Source: Solibacillus sp040274725
Lineage (GTDB): Bacteria; Bacillota; Bacilli; Bacillales_A; Planococcaceae
DNA length: 64,000 nucleotides
Assembly (NCBI GenBank): GCA_040274725.1
Contig: JBEMAQ010000004.1
Location: 1-64,000 of the forward strand
Direction of reading: 5' to 3'
The position numbers and the translations under genes are program-made. Of the stretch, positions 15,500-24,034 are shown in pieces. The notes below the pieces were generated by a model. It was given only the letters and a program-made list of their open reading frames with translations. It ran no database searches and was not told the origin of the DNA. The first letter of the stretch is position 1, and each line of letters begins with the position of its first letter.

Positions 15500-16654
15500 A
15501 TGCTTCAATTACCAACTGTACAATTTACAGAAGAGCAAGAACAATTTCGTTTAGAAGTTCGAACATTTTTACAAGATGCCATGGCGAAGGGGCTTTTTGT
15601 ACCGAAATGCGATTCGTGGTTAAGTGGAGATGACCCAGAATTTTCTAAATTAATCGGGCAACAAGGCTGGATTGGCATGACTTGGCCTAAAAAATACGGT
15701 GGTCAAGAACGCAGTACAATCGACCGTTATATTTTGACGGAGGAGTTTTTAGCAAGTGGCGCACCTGTTGCTGCCCATTGGTTTGCTGATCGCCAGACGG
15801 GTCCCCTGCTTTTACGTTACGGGACAGAAGAACAGCGCGAATTTTTCCTGCCACAAATTATAAAAGGCGAATGCTACTTCGGCATTGGTTTAAGTGAGCC
15901 TAACAGTGGTTCTGACTTAGCTTCTGTGAAAACACGTGCTGAAAAGGTGGATGGTGGTTGGATTGTCAACGGTCAAAAAATTTGGACAAGTAACGCCCAC
16001 CTTTGTCACTATATGGTCACTTTAGTTCGAACAAGCCCTTTTGACGGCAAGAGTAAACATGCTGGGTTGAGCCAACTCATTGTCGATTTATCGGCAGAAG
16101 GCATCACAATTGTACCGATTAAATTTTTAACAGGCGAACATCACTACAATGAAGTGTTCTTTGATAATGTCTTTGTCCCTGACAATATGGTTGTCGGCGA
16201 ACTTGGGAACGGCTGGGCACAAGGGTTAGCAGAGCTTGCATTTGAGCGCAGTGGTCCTGAACGTATTTTAAGTACATTCCCATTAATCGATGAACTTATC
16301 CAAGAACTAAAACGCCAAAACAATCAAGAAGGATTAAAGCAAGCAGCAAAAGTTGTTGCCCGTCTTTGGAGCTTACGTAACTTATCGATTGGTGTGGCAC
16401 AATTATTAGAATCTGGCAAAGGGGATGACGTTTCCATTCCTGCTGCTCTTGTCAAAGCACTCGGAACGAAATTTGAACAAAGCATTCCTGAAATTACACG
16501 CTTATTGGTACAAACGTATCCAACTCTTCATGCGCAGCGTAAAATCGATCGCTTTATGGCGGAATCTATTTTACATGCACCTGGCTTTACCATTCGCGGT
16601 GGAACTTCAGAAGTACTTTACGGCGTAGTAGCGAAAGGGGTTGTCGCACAATGA
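15500..16654 (+). CDS. Acyl-CoA dehydrogenase, FAD-dependent
   Basis: Introduces a trans-2 double bond into an acyl-CoA. The 384 residues have the full three-domain layout (N-terminal helices, middle beta domain, C-terminal helices). CYFGIGLSEPNSGSDLASVKT is the FAD/substrate signature, WIVNGQKIWTSNA follows, and the C-terminus keeps IRGGTSEV. The start has AAAGGGGG upstream. It overlaps the next gene by 4 bases (ATGA). The partner encoded downstream is another acyl-CoA dehydrogenase with a weaker active site. Such pairs often form heteromers in the breakdown of branched, carnitine-like or steroid side-chain acids. Confidence 0.93.
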   Translation: MLQLPTVQFTEEQEQFRLEVRTFLQDAMAKGLFVPKCDSWLSGDDPEFSKLIGQQGWIGMTWPKKYGGQERSTIDRYILTEEFLASGAPVAAHWFADRQTGPLLLRYGTEEQREFFLPQIIKGECYFGIGLSEPNSGSDLASVKTRAEKVDGGWIVNGQKIWTSNAHLCHYMVTLVRTSPFDGKSKHAGLSQLIVDLSAEGITIVPIKFLTGEHHYNEVFFDNVFVPDNMVVGELGNGWAQGLAELAFERSGPERILSTFPLIDELIQELKRQNNQEGLKQAAKVVARLWSLRNLSIGVAQLLESGKGDDVSIPAALVKALGTKFEQSIPEITRLLVQTYPTLHAQRKIDRFMAESILHAPGFTIRGGTSEVLYGVVAKGVVAQ

Positions 16655-17712
16655 GCGAAATGAAAGATATGATCTTAGAAGTTGTAGAACGTATGCTAAA
16701 AGAAAAGGTCGATAAAGATTTAGTCGATCAAGTAGAACAAGGCAAGTGGTCACCTGAAGTATGGAATTTATTTGAGGAAAGCGGCATGACGCTTGTTGCT
16801 GTTTCTGAAGAAAATGGCGGTGCGGGGGGCGATTTAGAAGATTTGCTACACATCGTTCGTTTCACTGGAAAATATGCTGCCCCTATTCCGTTTGCCGAGA
16901 CAACATTAGCGAATCATTTATTACAGTTTACAAACTTACAAGTCGTGAATGAACTGGCAACGTATATGCTTGCTACTGATCAAGCTTATACGCTAGAAGA
17001 CGACAAATTAACAGGCGAAGCGGTTCATGTTCCTTGGGCGCGACATACGAAACGTCTCGTGACACTAGCTAATAGCGCTATGGGTACGCACTTAGTAGAA
17101 ATTGATTTGAGCCAAGCGGACATTACACTAGGCGCAAACTTAGCGAGCGAACCACGAGATACAGTGAAATTCCAGCAGGCGACCGTTTCACAAGTATCTG
17201 CCCCGTTATCATTTGATGAAATTCGCACAATGATTACGTTTGAGACAGCCTTTCAATTAGCGCTTATGACCGGCGCGATTGAAAAAGTAAATGATTTAAC
17301 GATTCAATATACGAAAGAACGTGAACAATTTGGACGTCCGATTCACCGCTTCCAACTTGTGCAGCAACATCTCGTACACTTAGCAGGAGAAACAGCCGTT
17401 AGTTTAGCTGCATTTAATAATGTAACCGTAGCCCTTCTAACAGATGATCAGCGTAACGAAGTAGCCTATGCACGCATTCGATTAGAAGAAGCGATTCAAA
17501 CGGTCGCAACGATTTCACACCAAGTCCATGCTGCAATCGGTACAACACATGAACATAGCTTACACCAGTACACACGTAGACTTTGGTCGTGGCGCGACGA
17601 AGGGTCAAATATTGCTTACTGGACGGATATCGTGGCAACACAACTGCTAGAACATAGTAGTGATAGCTTATGGACATATTTAACAGAAACAAAAACGGCA
17701 TTGAAACTATAA
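16651..17712 (+). CDS. Acyl-CoA dehydrogenase family protein, probable partner subunit
   Basis: A 353-residue paralogue of the preceding dehydrogenase. The C-terminal domain is clear (TKEREQFGRPIHRFQLVQQH is the classic helix), but the middle domain is reduced and the IRGGTSE-type motif is replaced by a degenerate end. This is the pattern of heteromeric acyl-CoA dehydrogenases, in which one subunit carries catalysis and the other contributes FAD contacts. The 4-base overlap with the upstream gene supports equimolar production. I infer a heteromer; a separate enzyme with its own substrate cannot be excluded. Confidence 0.85.
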   Translation: MSEMKDMILEVVERMLKEKVDKDLVDQVEQGKWSPEVWNLFEESGMTLVAVSEENGGAGGDLEDLLHIVRFTGKYAAPIPFAETTLANHLLQFTNLQVVNELATYMLATDQAYTLEDDKLTGEAVHVPWARHTKRLVTLANSAMGTHLVEIDLSQADITLGANLASEPRDTVKFQQATVSQVSAPLSFDEIRTMITFETAFQLALMTGAIEKVNDLTIQYTKEREQFGRPIHRFQLVQQHLVHLAGETAVSLAAFNNVTVALLTDDQRNEVAYARIRLEEAIQTVATISHQVHAAIGTTHEHSLHQYTRRLWSWRDEGSNIAYWTDIVATQLLEHSSDSLWTYLTETKTALKL

Positions 17713-17726
17713 CAGGAGTGATGACG

Positions 17727-18533
17727 ATGACAGACTTATTATTTGATGTGAAGGATCACATTGCAACCATTACGCTAAACCGACCTGAAACGTATAACGC
17801 ATTTAGTGAAGAAATGATTACCGAATGGATTAAAGCACTTGAAATTGTACGCGATTCCAATGATATCCGTGTTGTTATTGTGAAAGGAAACGGCAAATCA
17901 TTTTGTGCAGGCGGCGATATTAAAGCGATGCAGAATGGAGAAGGATTCTTCAAGAGCGAAGAAGATATCTCCTCTACGGGCCTCGCTCGCAAAAATTCAC
18001 TTTGGAAAAAGATTCAACGTATTCCCCTGCTTCTTGAAGAAATTGATAAACCTGTCATTGCGCAGGTTCATGGTTTCGCAATGGGTGCAGGTCTTGATAT
18101 GGCCTTAATGTGTGATATTCGTATTGCAGCAAAGTCAACGAAAATTTCGGAAAGCTATATTAATGTAGCCATCGTTCCAGGTGATGGCGGTGCTTATTAT
18201 TTACCAAAATTAATCGGTATTGACCAAGCGCTGGACATGTTTTGGACTGCGCGCGTTTTAACAGCCGATGAGGCCAAAGAAAAAGGGGTCGTAACATTCG
18301 TTGTAGAAGACGAGGAACTAGAGGCCTATACATTAAACTACGCAAAAGAATTAGCAAGTCGTCCAACGACGACGTTACAATTTATTAAGCGTGCAGTGTA
18401 TCAAAGTCAACGCATGGATTTACGTTCTGCGCTTGACTACATCTCATCCCAAATGGCGATTGTTACCGAGCTAGATGACTTTAAAGAAGGCGTAAGTGCG
18501 GTTGTAGAAAAGCGTAAGCCGGTTTATAAATAA
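17727..18533 (+). CDS. Enoyl-CoA hydratase/isomerase family protein
   Basis: A crotonase-fold enzyme (268 residues) expected to hydrate the enoyl-CoA made by the dehydrogenases. The oxyanion-hole segments KSFCAGGDIKAM and HGFAMGAGLDMALMCDIRIA are present, as is the catalytic-glutamate region SYINVAIVPGDGGAYYLPKLIG. I place the start at the ATG at 17727, 8 bases after AGGAG and just past the upstream stop codon. Longer frames running into the previous gene lack a ribosome binding site. In carnitine pathways the CaiD hydratase occupies this position. Confidence 0.9.
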   Translation: MTDLLFDVKDHIATITLNRPETYNAFSEEMITEWIKALEIVRDSNDIRVVIVKGNGKSFCAGGDIKAMQNGEGFFKSEEDISSTGLARKNSLWKKIQRIPLLLEEIDKPVIAQVHGFAMGAGLDMALMCDIRIAAKSTKISESYINVAIVPGDGGAYYLPKLIGIDQALDMFWTARVLTADEAKEKGVVTFVVEDEELEAYTLNYAKELASRPTTTLQFIKRAVYQSQRMDLRSALDYISSQMAIVTELDDFKEGVSAVVEKRKPVYK

Positions 18534-18554
18534 TGAAGGAAAGGAGGAAATACA

Positions 18555-19697
18555 ATGCACCCTCTTGAAAATATTCGAGTACTCGATTTATCACGTGTCT
18601 ATGCTGCTCCCGCAGGTTCAATGATGCTTGCAGATTTAGGGGCAGAAGTCATTCGTATCGAACATCCAGACGGTTCAGATAGTATGCGTGACTGGGGACC
18701 CTTTATCAATAACCAAAGCACGTATTATTTATGTGCCAACCGCAATAAAAAGTCGATGACATTAGATTTAAAAACCGAGGAAGCGCGCGTGCAATTTAAA
18801 GAGCTTGTCAAAGAAGCCGATGTAATACTGGAAAACTTCAAAACCGGTGACATGGCCCGAATGGGATTAAACTATGAGGAACTCAAAAAAATAAACCCGC
18901 GCATTATTTATTGTGCCGTAACAGGCTTTGGCCAAACAGGTCCTCTTGCGCATGAACCTGGTTTTGACCCAGTCATCCAAGCGATGAGTGGTTTAATGCA
19001 CGTGACGGGATCCCCTGAAGGCGAAGCGACAAAGGTAGGTATTCCGATTGCCGATATCTTAACTTCTCACCATGTTGTCATTGGTATTTTAACAGCGCTG
19101 CGTATGCGTGACCAAACAAACGAGGGGCAGTTTATTGATTTATCGCTACTCGATGTACAAATGAGTAGCTTAGCAAATGTCGCCAGTGCTTATTTAAATG
19201 CAGGCTTCGCTTCAGAGCGTCTCGGTAACCGTCATAATAATGTCGCACCGTATCAGGTATTTCCTTGTGCAGATGGACCGTTAATGATTTGTGCTGGCAC
19301 TGATGGCCAATTCAAAAAGCTATGTTTAATGCTAGAACGCAAGGAATGGGCTACAGATGAGCGATTTGTAACAAATACACTTCGCAAGCAGCATGAAGCC
19401 GTTTTAGCTGAATTAATTTCTGAAATTACCGTAACAAAAACACGTGATGAATGGATTGCGTTACTACAACAATACAAAATTCCAGGTGGCCGTGTGAACA
19501 CCATTGCTGAAGCACTTGAACAACCGCAATTGATTGCGCGCGACATGATTGGTGAACTCGAGCATGAACAATACGGTAAAATAAAGTTCGTAAAAAATCC
19601 ATTAAAATTCTCTAACTTACCTATTAACTATGAGCTAGCACCACCACTTCTCGGCGAACATACGGAGGAGTTTCAAAAATCTCCTAGTCTCAAATAA
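18555..19697 (+). CDS. CoA-transferase, CaiB/BaiF (family III)
   Basis: Transfers CoA between a thioester and a free acid, activating the substrate for the dehydrogenases. The 380 residues show the N-terminal VLDLSRVYAAPAGSMMLADLGAEVI segment, DLKTEEAR and the family glycine-rich loop near GSPEGEATKVGIPIAD. The catalytic aspartate is in LSLLDVQMSSLANV. A strong GGAGG precedes the ATG. Together with two acyl-CoA dehydrogenases and a crotonase it forms a compact acid-activation and oxidation module similar in composition to cai-type operons. The actual acid is unknown. Confidence 0.9.
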   Translation: MHPLENIRVLDLSRVYAAPAGSMMLADLGAEVIRIEHPDGSDSMRDWGPFINNQSTYYLCANRNKKSMTLDLKTEEARVQFKELVKEADVILENFKTGDMARMGLNYEELKKINPRIIYCAVTGFGQTGPLAHEPGFDPVIQAMSGLMHVTGSPEGEATKVGIPIADILTSHHVVIGILTALRMRDQTNEGQFIDLSLLDVQMSSLANVASAYLNAGFASERLGNRHNNVAPYQVFPCADGPLMICAGTDGQFKKLCLMLERKEWATDERFVTNTLRKQHEAVLAELISEITVTKTRDEWIALLQQYKIPGGRVNTIAEALEQPQLIARDMIGELEHEQYGKIKFVKNPLKFSNLPINYELAPPLLGEHTEEFQKSPSLK

Positions 19698-19824
19698 AGA
19701 AGCATTATATAATAGATATAATTTGATTTTTATGTAGAGATGCTTTTTTACATGAGAATGAAGCATTCGTGTATTTTCTATAAGCGGATTACACGGTGCG
19801 AATTTGATTTGAGTAGGTGATGAG

Positions 19825-20592
19825 ATGAATCAAGAGACATTCGAAAAAAACTATACAATGTCGTCGCTACATAAAGCGATTAAAGTATTAAAAGCTTTTA
19901 CGAATGAAGAGCCAAGTCTTTCTTTGACACAGTTAAGTAAAAAGACAGGCATTAGCATTTCTAGCTTACAGCGTTTCGTTTCTACATTTGTATACGAAGG
20001 ATTTTTGCATAAGGATGAACGAACAAAGCACTACCAATTAGGGCATTCATTGCTTTATTTAGGGAATTTAGTGAAGCAAGAATCCAGTCTAATCCTTGTT
20101 GCCGATCCTCTTTTAAAAAAGCTGAACGAAGAACTTGGTGAAAGTGTTTCCTTGAATATTGTAGATGGTATCGAAAGACGCTGTATATTGAATTATGATT
20201 CAACATACCCGCTCTCCACAAAAATGTATGTTGGCGACACGGCCCCTCTTTATGCGGGTGCATCTTCTAAAATGTTACTTGCGTTTATGCCGCTTGCCGA
20301 GGACTATATTGAAAATATAGCATTGGAACCCATTACAGATAAGACGATTCTTTCAAAAGAGCAACTGATGAGGGACCTGCAGCAAATTCGGGCGCAACGT
20401 TATGCAAAAAGCAATAGCGAACGTGTACGCGGCGCATGCTCTGTGACCGGACCCATTTTAAATGCGTCTGATCACATTATCGCTTCTGTCACGATTGTTA
20501 TTCCAGAAGTCCGGTACAATGATTATGACGAGCAGCAATTAATTGACAAGATTCAACGTGTCGCACTAGAAATTGAAAAACAGTTGTACTAA
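19825..20592 (+). CDS. IclR-family transcriptional regulator
   Basis: 255 residues: an N-terminal winged helix-turn-helix (about 12-75, including LTQLSKKTGISISSLQRFVSTF) followed by the IclR effector domain (about 90-250, GDTAPLYAGASSKMLLAF and ARGxR-like RVRGACSVTGPI segments). It is co-directional with and just downstream of the acyl-CoA operon. It most likely controls that operon, responding to the substrate or its CoA ester. The 127-base gap with a weak hairpin suggests it may also have its own promoter. Confidence 0.9.
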   Translation: MNQETFEKNYTMSSLHKAIKVLKAFTNEEPSLSLTQLSKKTGISISSLQRFVSTFVYEGFLHKDERTKHYQLGHSLLYLGNLVKQESSLILVADPLLKKLNEELGESVSLNIVDGIERRCILNYDSTYPLSTKMYVGDTAPLYAGASSKMLLAFMPLAEDYIENIALEPITDKTILSKEQLMRDLQQIRAQRYAKSNSERVRGACSVTGPILNASDHIIASVTIVIPEVRYNDYDEQQLIDKIQRVALEIEKQLY

Positions 20593-20721
20593 GAAAGCCA
20601 TCATTTTGAGCCGCCTTTAGCACGCTAAAAACGACACCTTCAAGTTCTATTAATTGTTTTCAAATAGAAGTTGTTAATCGCTTCTTATACAGTCGGTCCA
20701 TTAAACAACATCCCTAGCAGA

Positions 20722-20755
20722 AGTAGCACAAACCAGCGTATTGGTTTGTGCTACT
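20722..20755. terminator. Terminator between the IclR gene and the riboflavin operon
   Basis: A perfect 14-bp stem AGTAGCACAAACCA with a 6-base loop and T6 on the plus strand. It separates two convergent units. Confidence 0.85.
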
Positions 20756-20864
20756 TTTTTCCGGTAGTCATCACGAAAAGCGGAAGACCGTTTGAATCAA
20801 TCGCTCTACTTTTACTAACTACACCTTATTACATTAAAATCCGATGACTATTAAAGTAATGCTA

Positions 20865-21332
20865 CTACGCAAATAGCGCATTCAAATTCGCCATTTCAAT
20901 TGCAGAAACGGCGCTATCATAGCCTTTGTTTCCAGCCTTTGTACCTGCGCGTTCAATCGCTTGCTCGATGCTTTCTGTCGTCACGACACCAAAAATAATC
21001 GGTACGCCTGTATCCAGTGACACCTTTGCAATGCCTTTCGCCGCCTCGTTGCACACATAATCATAATGTGTTGTCGCGCCGCGAATGACTGTACCAAGAC
21101 CGATTACTGCATCATATTTTTTTGTTTCCGCCATTTTTTTTGCGATAAATGGTACTTCAAAGGCACCTGGTACCCACGCGATATCAATATTGTCTTCCAC
21201 TACGCCGTGTCGCTTCAGACCGTCTAGTGCGCCTGCAAGCAATTTATCATTAATAAACTCGTTGAATCGCCCAACGACAACCCCGATTTTTAATTCTGTT
21301 CCGACTAATTGTGCTTCAAAAATTTGTCCCAT
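20865..21332 (-). CDS. ribH: 6,7-dimethyl-8-ribityllumazine synthase
   Basis: Condenses the ribityl-pyrimidinedione with dihydroxybutanone phosphate in the penultimate step of riboflavin synthesis. It assembles into capsid-like 60-mers in Bacillus. The 155 residues contain the phosphate-binding GTVIRGATTHYDYV motif with its catalytic histidine and the substrate-contacting VPGAFEVPF. I chose the ATG at 21332, with GGGGAG 7 bases upstream. The gene is last in a ribE-ribB-ribH operon. Confidence 0.96.
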   Translation of the reverse strand: MGQIFEAQLVGTELKIGVVVGRFNEFINDKLLAGALDGLKRHGVVEDNIDIAWVPGAFEVPFIAKKMAETKKYDAVIGLGTVIRGATTHYDYVCNEAAKGIAKVSLDTGVPIIFGVVTTESIEQAIERAGTKAGNKGYDSAVSAIEMANLNALFA

Positions 21333-21345
21333 ATTTATTCTCCCC

Positions 21346-21951
21346 TTATACATGTGTTAGTGATACATATTTTGTTAATTGCTCAATTGAAACAAGCGGC
21401 ATCTTCCATTTTTCCGCGAGTACCTCAAGCTCTGGCAACCTCGCCATCGTGCCGTCGTCATTTAAAATTTCACAAATGACCGCGACTTCCTTGCTATCGC
21501 AAAGTTTCGCAAGTTCCACGCCTGCCTCCGTGTGACCACGGCGCTCTACTACACCACCATCTTTTGCAATAAGCGGAAAGACGTGGCCTGGTCGTTTAAA
21601 ATCTGCAGCATGATTATTTTCATCCAGTAGCGCTAAAATCGTTTCCGAGCGCTCAAATGCACTAATGCCCGTTGTTGTTGTTTTATAGTCAATGCTAATC
21701 GTAAAAGCTGTTTCGTGATGGTCGGTGTTACGCGCAACCATTGGATGAAGGTTTAATTTGTCGGCAATCTTATTACTGATCGGCACACAAATCAATCCGC
21801 GACCAAACATCGCCATAAAATTAATTGTGGCAGGTGTTGCATATTCACCTAAAACAATGAAATCCCCTTCATTTTCTCGGTTCTCGTCATCCACTACAAT
21901 AACGATCTCACCGTTTTTTAGTGCCACTAGCGCTTCCTCTATACTATGCAT
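21346..21951 (-). CDS. ribB: 3,4-dihydroxy-2-butanone-4-phosphate synthase, stand-alone
   Basis: Makes the four-carbon precursor of lumazine from ribulose 5-phosphate. The 201 residues carry the metal- and substrate-binding DDENRENEGDF motif and the C-terminal RRGHTEAGVELAKL stretch, so the enzyme looks complete. Bacillus operons normally have a fused ribBA encoding GTP cyclohydrolase II as a second domain (about 400 residues). Here the protein ends after the ribB domain and the next gene follows at once. GTP cyclohydrolase II must therefore be encoded elsewhere. Confidence in the family is high. Confidence 0.94.
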   Translation of the reverse strand: MHSIEEALVALKNGEIVIVVDDENRENEGDFIVLGEYATPATINFMAMFGRGLICVPISNKIADKLNLHPMVARNTDHHETAFTISIDYKTTTTGISAFERSETILALLDENNHAADFKRPGHVFPLIAKDGGVVERRGHTEAGVELAKLCDSKEVAVICEILNDDGTMARLPELEVLAEKWKMPLVSIEQLTKYVSLTHV

Positions 21952-21963
21952 AATCTCGTCTCC

Positions 21964-22596
21964 TTAAAATCCATGTTGTGTTAGAAAATCCTTCGTCAAC
22001 GTCGACTGACTCGCCTGCATATGCTTTTTCACATACTTGCCGACTAAATCCGTTTCTACATTGACATGCTCCCCGACCTTTTTCGTCCCGAGAATTGTCT
22101 CGGCATATGTATGAGGAATAAGCGACACCGTAATGGACTGCTTTTGCACCGAAAAAATCGTTAAGCTTGTGCCGTCAAGTGTAATCGAGCCTTTCATAAT
22201 GCAGTCATCTGCTAATGCTTCAGGTAATGTGATTTCTACATACACCGCATTTGAAACAGCGCGCTTTTGTTTAATCACACCAATCCCGTCCACATGCCCG
22301 CTCACCATATGTCCACCTAAGCGACCATTTGCTGGCATCGCGCGCTCTAAATTGACTGATGCTCCTACCTTTAACGCATTCAAATTCGTCGCTTGAAATG
22401 TTTCAGGCATAACATCTGCCTGAAACTGACTCGCAGAAAAATCCGTCACCGTCAGGCACACACCGTTTACCGCGATACTATCACCGAGCTGCATATCCGA
22501 CATCACTTTACTCGCCTTAAGCGTAAGATGCATCGCATTTTGTCCTTTTTTGACATCGGCTACTATGCCGACTTCTTCAATAATTCCTGTAAACAT
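21964..22596 (-). CDS. ribE: Riboflavin synthase, alpha chain
   Basis: Dismutates two lumazine molecules to riboflavin. The 210-residue protein is the expected tandem of two lumazine-binding repeats. It starts MFTGIIEEVG, with the second-repeat signature GGHMVSGHVDG and SLTIFSV near the middle. The start is the ATG at 22596 after AAGGGGTG; the upstream GTG is rejected. It is the first gene of the operon, where Bacillus would have ribD first. No ribD is present between it and the riboswitches. Confidence 0.95.
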   Translation of the reverse strand: MFTGIIEEVGIVADVKKGQNAMHLTLKASKVMSDMQLGDSIAVNGVCLTVTDFSASQFQADVMPETFQATNLNALKVGASVNLERAMPANGRLGGHMVSGHVDGIGVIKQKRAVSNAVYVEITLPEALADDCIMKGSITLDGTSLTIFSVQKQSITVSLIPHTYAETILGTKKVGEHVNVETDLVGKYVKKHMQASQSTLTKDFLTQHGF

Positions 22597-22619
22597 GCTT
22601 CTCACCCCTTAACATAATA

Positions 22620-22651
22620 AAAACCCCGTACAAAAATTGTCGGAGTTTGAT
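22620..22651 (-). terminator. Terminator of the promoter-distal copy of the FMN switch
   Basis: On the minus strand AACTCCG pairs with CGGGGTT and is followed by TTTATT. It lies directly upstream of ribE and downstream of the second FMN aptamer. Confidence 0.7.
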
Positions 22652-22719
22652 GAGAGCTAAAATTGGCATTGTCAAATAAGACTTATGAAATGGTATTTTC
22701 CAAAAATCTCGTACAACGC

Positions 22720-22850
22720 TTCCTTCTCCCATCCAGACTATTACTGTCGGCCCTAGATTCTCACTAGATCCTACACGCGCATTGCGGCTCGCGGGCTTAG
22801 AATTACTTCATCACCGCCGATTGGGATTTTCACCCGACCCCGAAGGAACT
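22720..22850 (-). ncRNA. FMN riboswitch (RFN element), second in transcription order
   Basis: The minus strand carries the conserved RFN features: CTTCGGGG, GGGTGAAAATCCC, GGCGGTGAT, the AGCCCGCGAGC segment, GATCTAGTGAGAATCTAGGGCCGACAGT, and the closing GGATGGGAGAAGGA. It is about 131 bases and differs from the upstream copy at only about six positions. With its terminator it should shut off the rib operon when FMN is abundant. Confidence 0.95.
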
Positions 22851-22871
22851 TTATTTAATTATGAAACGAAA

Positions 22872-22905
22872 AAAATCCCTCTACCATCAGGGGTACAGGG
22901 ATTTT
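22872..22905 (-). terminator. Terminator of the first FMN switch
   Basis: On the minus strand AAAATCCCT pairs with AGGGATTTT and is followed by T7. It lies between the two aptamers, giving the first one an independent expression platform. Confidence 0.8.
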
Positions 22906-23020
22906 GTGCATAGCGAAAATAAGCATCCATTTCACATAAAAATGGTGCGTTAAATTAAACATAGTAAAATACGCTATGTTTAAATAACTTTTTGAAAAAT
23001 CATTTCAAAAAGCGCTACGA

Positions 23021-23151
23021 CTCCTTCTCCCATCCAGACTATAACTGTCGGTCCTAGATTCTCACTAGATCCTGCACGCGCATTGCGGCTCGCGGACTTA
23101 GAATTGCTTCATCACCGCCGATTGGGATTTTCACCCGACCCCGAAGGAACT
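23021..23151 (-). ncRNA. FMN riboswitch (RFN element), first in transcription order
   Basis: A complete second RFN element, about 95% identical to the copy 301 bases downstream. All conserved core blocks are present (GGGTGAAAATCCC, GGCGGTGATGAAG, AGAATCTAGGACCGACAGT, GGATGGGAGAAGGAG). Several differences are compensatory or in variable loops. The similarity outside conserved blocks indicates a recent local duplication. Confidence 0.95.
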
Positions 23152-23165
23152 TTATTCATTTCTAC

Positions 23166-23176
23166 AAATTATTGTA
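23166..23176 (-). promoter_or_regulatory. Probable rib operon promoter, extended -10
   Basis: The minus strand has TGTTACAAT about 20 bases before the first aptamer, an extended -10 (TGn plus TACAAT). No good -35 box is visible. The coordinates cover the -10 element. Confidence 0.45.
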
Positions 23177-23344
23177 ACATATGATTCCAAAAAAGAAAGA
23201 AGGAATTTTCTATCAATTCCAAAAACAATTATTTCATCTGATATGAAAAGCATTAACTAGTAGAAATCAGAAAAAATCTTTGGCATTCTCCCTCGTAAAC
23301 CGTATCATGAAGATTGAGAACGATTAATTGAAGGAGTTTTGATG

Positions 23345-23974
23345 ATGAAAATGAGTGCACCTAAAATACCGTACATATTAGAAGATGCGACGCTAGAGTT
23401 ATTTTTCCGTGAAGGCGAGCTCGACGGTTGCGAAATTTATGCGGCAAGCGCAGCAAATACGCAAATTTCAGCCTTTCGCCTATATTATTCTGTTATGAAG
23501 CAATGCGATTTTTCAAACACACAATTGCAAGGTGCTGATTTTATGGACGTACGCTTTGAAAATTGCGACTTCTCTAATGCAACATTTCACCTAGCATCTA
23601 TCCACCGCGCACAATTTATTAACTGTAAATTTGTCGGCACTAAATTTGTGGAGACGTCATTTGGACATGTGCAGTTTGAACAATGTATGCTGACGATGGC
23701 GAGTTTTGAACGCTGTAAGCTGGAGAAGGTGCTGTTTGGTAACTCCACTCTAAAACAGCTAGATTTCTATGAGGTGAAAATAAAAGAGCTCATGTTTGAT
23801 GTATGTGATTTATCAGACGCAGTTTTTGAGAGGACAAAATTAAATGGTGTGGATATGAGCCGCTCTTACTTTGAGCAATTGACGGTGGATATAAATGATT
23901 TAAAAGGCTGTGTTGTATCGCGGGAGCAGGCGGTTTATTTTGCGGGGTTGCTGGGGGTTGTTGTGGAAGAATGA
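23345..23974 (+). CDS. Pentapeptide-repeat protein
   Basis: 209 residues built almost entirely of A(D/N)(L/F)xx-type five-residue repeats (about residues 40-170, for example CDFSN, ADFMD, CDFSN, ATFHL, CKFVG). These form a right-handed quadrilateral beta helix. The C-terminal cap ends with DLKGCVVSREQAVYFAGLLGV, similar to the DLxGxxxxxxQxxxLxxxLGI end of Qnr and related proteins. Qnr-like proteins shield DNA gyrase from quinolones. Most chromosomal pentapeptide proteins have no known role, so function is open. The start at 23345 gives an 8-base gap to AAGGAG; ATG at 23342 is possible. Confidence 0.85.
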   Translation: MKMSAPKIPYILEDATLELFFREGELDGCEIYAASAANTQISAFRLYYSVMKQCDFSNTQLQGADFMDVRFENCDFSNATFHLASIHRAQFINCKFVGTKFVETSFGHVQFEQCMLTMASFERCKLEKVLFGNSTLKQLDFYEVKIKELMFDVCDLSDAVFERTKLNGVDMSRSYFEQLTVDINDLKGCVVSREQAVYFAGLLGVVVEE

Positions 23975-24013
23975 AAAAATACGCTAACTCGGTGAGGAGG
24001 TAGCGTATTTTTT
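23974..24013. terminator. Bidirectional terminator between convergent genes
   Basis: A 13-bp perfect stem AAAAAATACGCTA/TAGCGTATTTTTT with a 14-base loop. It works in either direction because its A/T ends provide a U-run on both transcripts. Confidence 0.85.
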
Positions 24014-24034
24014 ATGATGAAAGTGTATGTTTCC

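Noticed and set aside
23345..23974. Annotating the pentapeptide-repeat protein as a qnr quinolone-resistance gene
   Set aside because: The C-terminal cap is similar but repeat register and loops cannot be matched by eye; the family name alone is supportable.
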